A DNA stretch of 64,000 bases from positions 1-64,000 of the forward strand of contig CAVVDT010000008.1 of assembly GCA_963747005.1 (NCBI GenBank), given 5' to 3'. The notes beneath the pieces were generated by a model that made no database searches, was not told the DNA's origin, and was given only the letters and a program-made list of their open reading frames with translations. Below, one piece after another: positions 63,520 through 64,000 of this stretch. A program made the position numbers and the translations under genes. Origin of the DNA: CAVVDT01 sp963747005. GTDB taxonomy: Bacteria; Pseudomonadota; Alphaproteobacteria; Rhizobiales; Aestuariivirgaceae. Positions within the stretch are counted from its first letter, which is position 1, and each line of letters begins with the position of its first letter.

Positions 63520-63742
63520 ACAAATGCGATATCGGCGCCCGCGCGCATGCCGGTCGGCCAACGGCTCGTGACGGTCTTCATCCTGGCGTAGAAGCGGACG
63601 CTCTCGGGACCGCGCATGTGGTGGTCGCCGAAAGGCGACGATTTCCAACCCCCGAACGAGTGGAACGCCAGCGGCACCGGAATGGCGACGTTGACGCCTA
63701 TCGGGCCGACCTGGACCCGCCTGGAAAATTCCCGGGCCGCGC
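63520..63742 (-). pseudogene. 3' fragment of a second mmsA gene
   Basis: On the minus strand about 75 codons match the end of the mmsA product at 27.2-27.43 kb: AAREFSRRVQVGPIGVNVAI, MAFHSFGGWKS-like text with FGDHHMRGPESVRFYARMK, and TSRWPTGMRAGADIAF. Upstream the similarity ends next to motif-like copy K. There is no start or catalytic region. It is a remnant of a larger gene. Confidence 0.88.
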
Positions 63743-63762
63743 CGGCGATACGAACGTGCAAT
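63735..63762 (+). promoter_or_regulatory. Copy K: half-preserved version of the shared dyad motif
   Basis: Minus strand ATTGCACGTTCG then TATCGCCGGCGCGGCC. The first 17 bases match copy H except one; the distal arm is replaced at the boundary with the mmsA fragment. Confidence 0.45.
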
Positions 63763-63865
63763 AGCGTGAACCCCCTCCGGTGGCCAAATGGCGGCAGTTC
63801 TTGCCCGCGGTGGTCAACACCGAGGCGCTGACGAAGGAGCGCAATAATACCAGCGGCGCTGACCT

Positions 63866-64000
63866 TTAAACGATGTGGGCCCATTTTCTCATGCCGATTG
63901 AGGAGATTGTGTCGGGCTGATCGACGAGCCTGTTCCACGCCTGACATGCGGCATCGAGAATGGCGTCATAGGTTGGGAAGACCCGGTTGGACAACCAGTT
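63866..64000 (-). CDS. IS630-type transposase, C-terminal end (cut by window edge)
   Basis: Read on the minus strand the open frame runs from the window edge to a stop at 63866 and encodes NWLSNRVFPTYDAILDAACQ then AWNRLVDQPDTISSIGMRKW and AHIV. This matches the end of IS630-family transposases, where LDxAxxAWNxLxxQPxxIxSIGMRxWAH is standard. The rest of the gene lies beyond the window. Confidence 0.88.
   Translation of the reverse strand, partial: NWLSNRVFPTYDAILDAACQAWNRLVDQPDTISSIGMRKWAHIV

Noticed and set aside
63771..63865. Short plus-strand frame (VAKWRQFLPAVVNTEALTKE)
   Set aside because: It reads like protein, but a stop lies immediately upstream, there is no start or ribosome site and no recognised family; at most a fragment of an unidentified element.

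Overview
The window is GC-rich DNA of alphaproteobacterial type, most likely from the order Hyphomicrobiales (Rhizobiales). The evidence is the block tRNA-Ala / YggT / DUF167 / folD / ppa, a 3-hydroxybutyrate dehydrogenase paired with a DUF3734 patatin, a FixJ-like regulator, and a DUF3489-DUF2924-serine recombinase trio. I would not name a genus from sequence alone.

Layout. 1-6.0 kb: the end of an ISL3-type transposase, a secreted RTX calcium-binding protein, a stray 3' end of an nhaA gene, and the recombinase trio. 6.1-9.2 kb: housekeeping genes (tRNA-Ala(CGC), yggT, DUF167, folD, ppa, one exported protein). 9.6-19.6 kb: a tight plus-strand operon with a 2007-residue DUF4011/SF1-helicase/Vsr-like-nuclease protein, an SbcD/YhaO-like phosphoesterase, an SbcC/YhaN-like ATPase, and possibly a 32-codon ORF coupled to it. 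This looks like a nucleic-acid-targeting defence module and is the main candidate for an undescribed system. 19.6-21.3 kb: a small membrane protein, then about 1.1 kb of gene-free DNA with a TTGTCAC iteron-like cluster. 21.3-23.4 kb: the bdhA-patatin operon.

23.5-51.9 kb: a catabolic and stress island of many short transcription units (tautomerases, PrpD-like, mmsA, aldehyde dehydrogenase plus TPP enzyme, nitronate monooxygenase, thiolase, aldo/keto reductases, cupin, MOSC-reductase, RidA-like, enoyl-CoA hydratase, IorA/IorB-like molybdenum hydroxylase, SDR, DUF1348). Eleven copies of a 28-bp motif with a dyad core (GTRTCG-N-CGAYAC-like) stand 70-230 bp upstream of these units in a fixed orientation, and a twelfth lies beside an mmsA fragment at 63.7 kb. 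This suggests one regulon. Local regulators are a winged-helix/P-loop/TPR protein at 41.3-44.2 kb and a divergent FixJ-like response regulator. The promoter region between them carries three TTCAG repeats at 10-11 bp spacing, repeated at 52.24 kb in front of a truncated copy of the FixJ leader.

52.5-58.2 kb: a LysR regulator divergent from an EmrA/EmrB-type efflux pair, then an AhpD-like protein and a class III adenylate cyclase. 58.6-64 kb: two small membrane proteins, a mercuric-reductase-like flavoprotein, a DsbA-NhaA fusion with a one-base frameshift near its end, an mmsA 3' fragment and an IS630-type transposase end. The nhaA 3' end occurs at about 3.1 kb and 63.4 kb in the same orientation, so two direct repeats, each near an IS remnant, bracket about 60 kb. 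Three genes (nhaA, MOSC-reductase, RidA-like) have single-base frameshifts, two of them in homopolymers. These could be real decay or sequencing error, and the window alone cannot decide.
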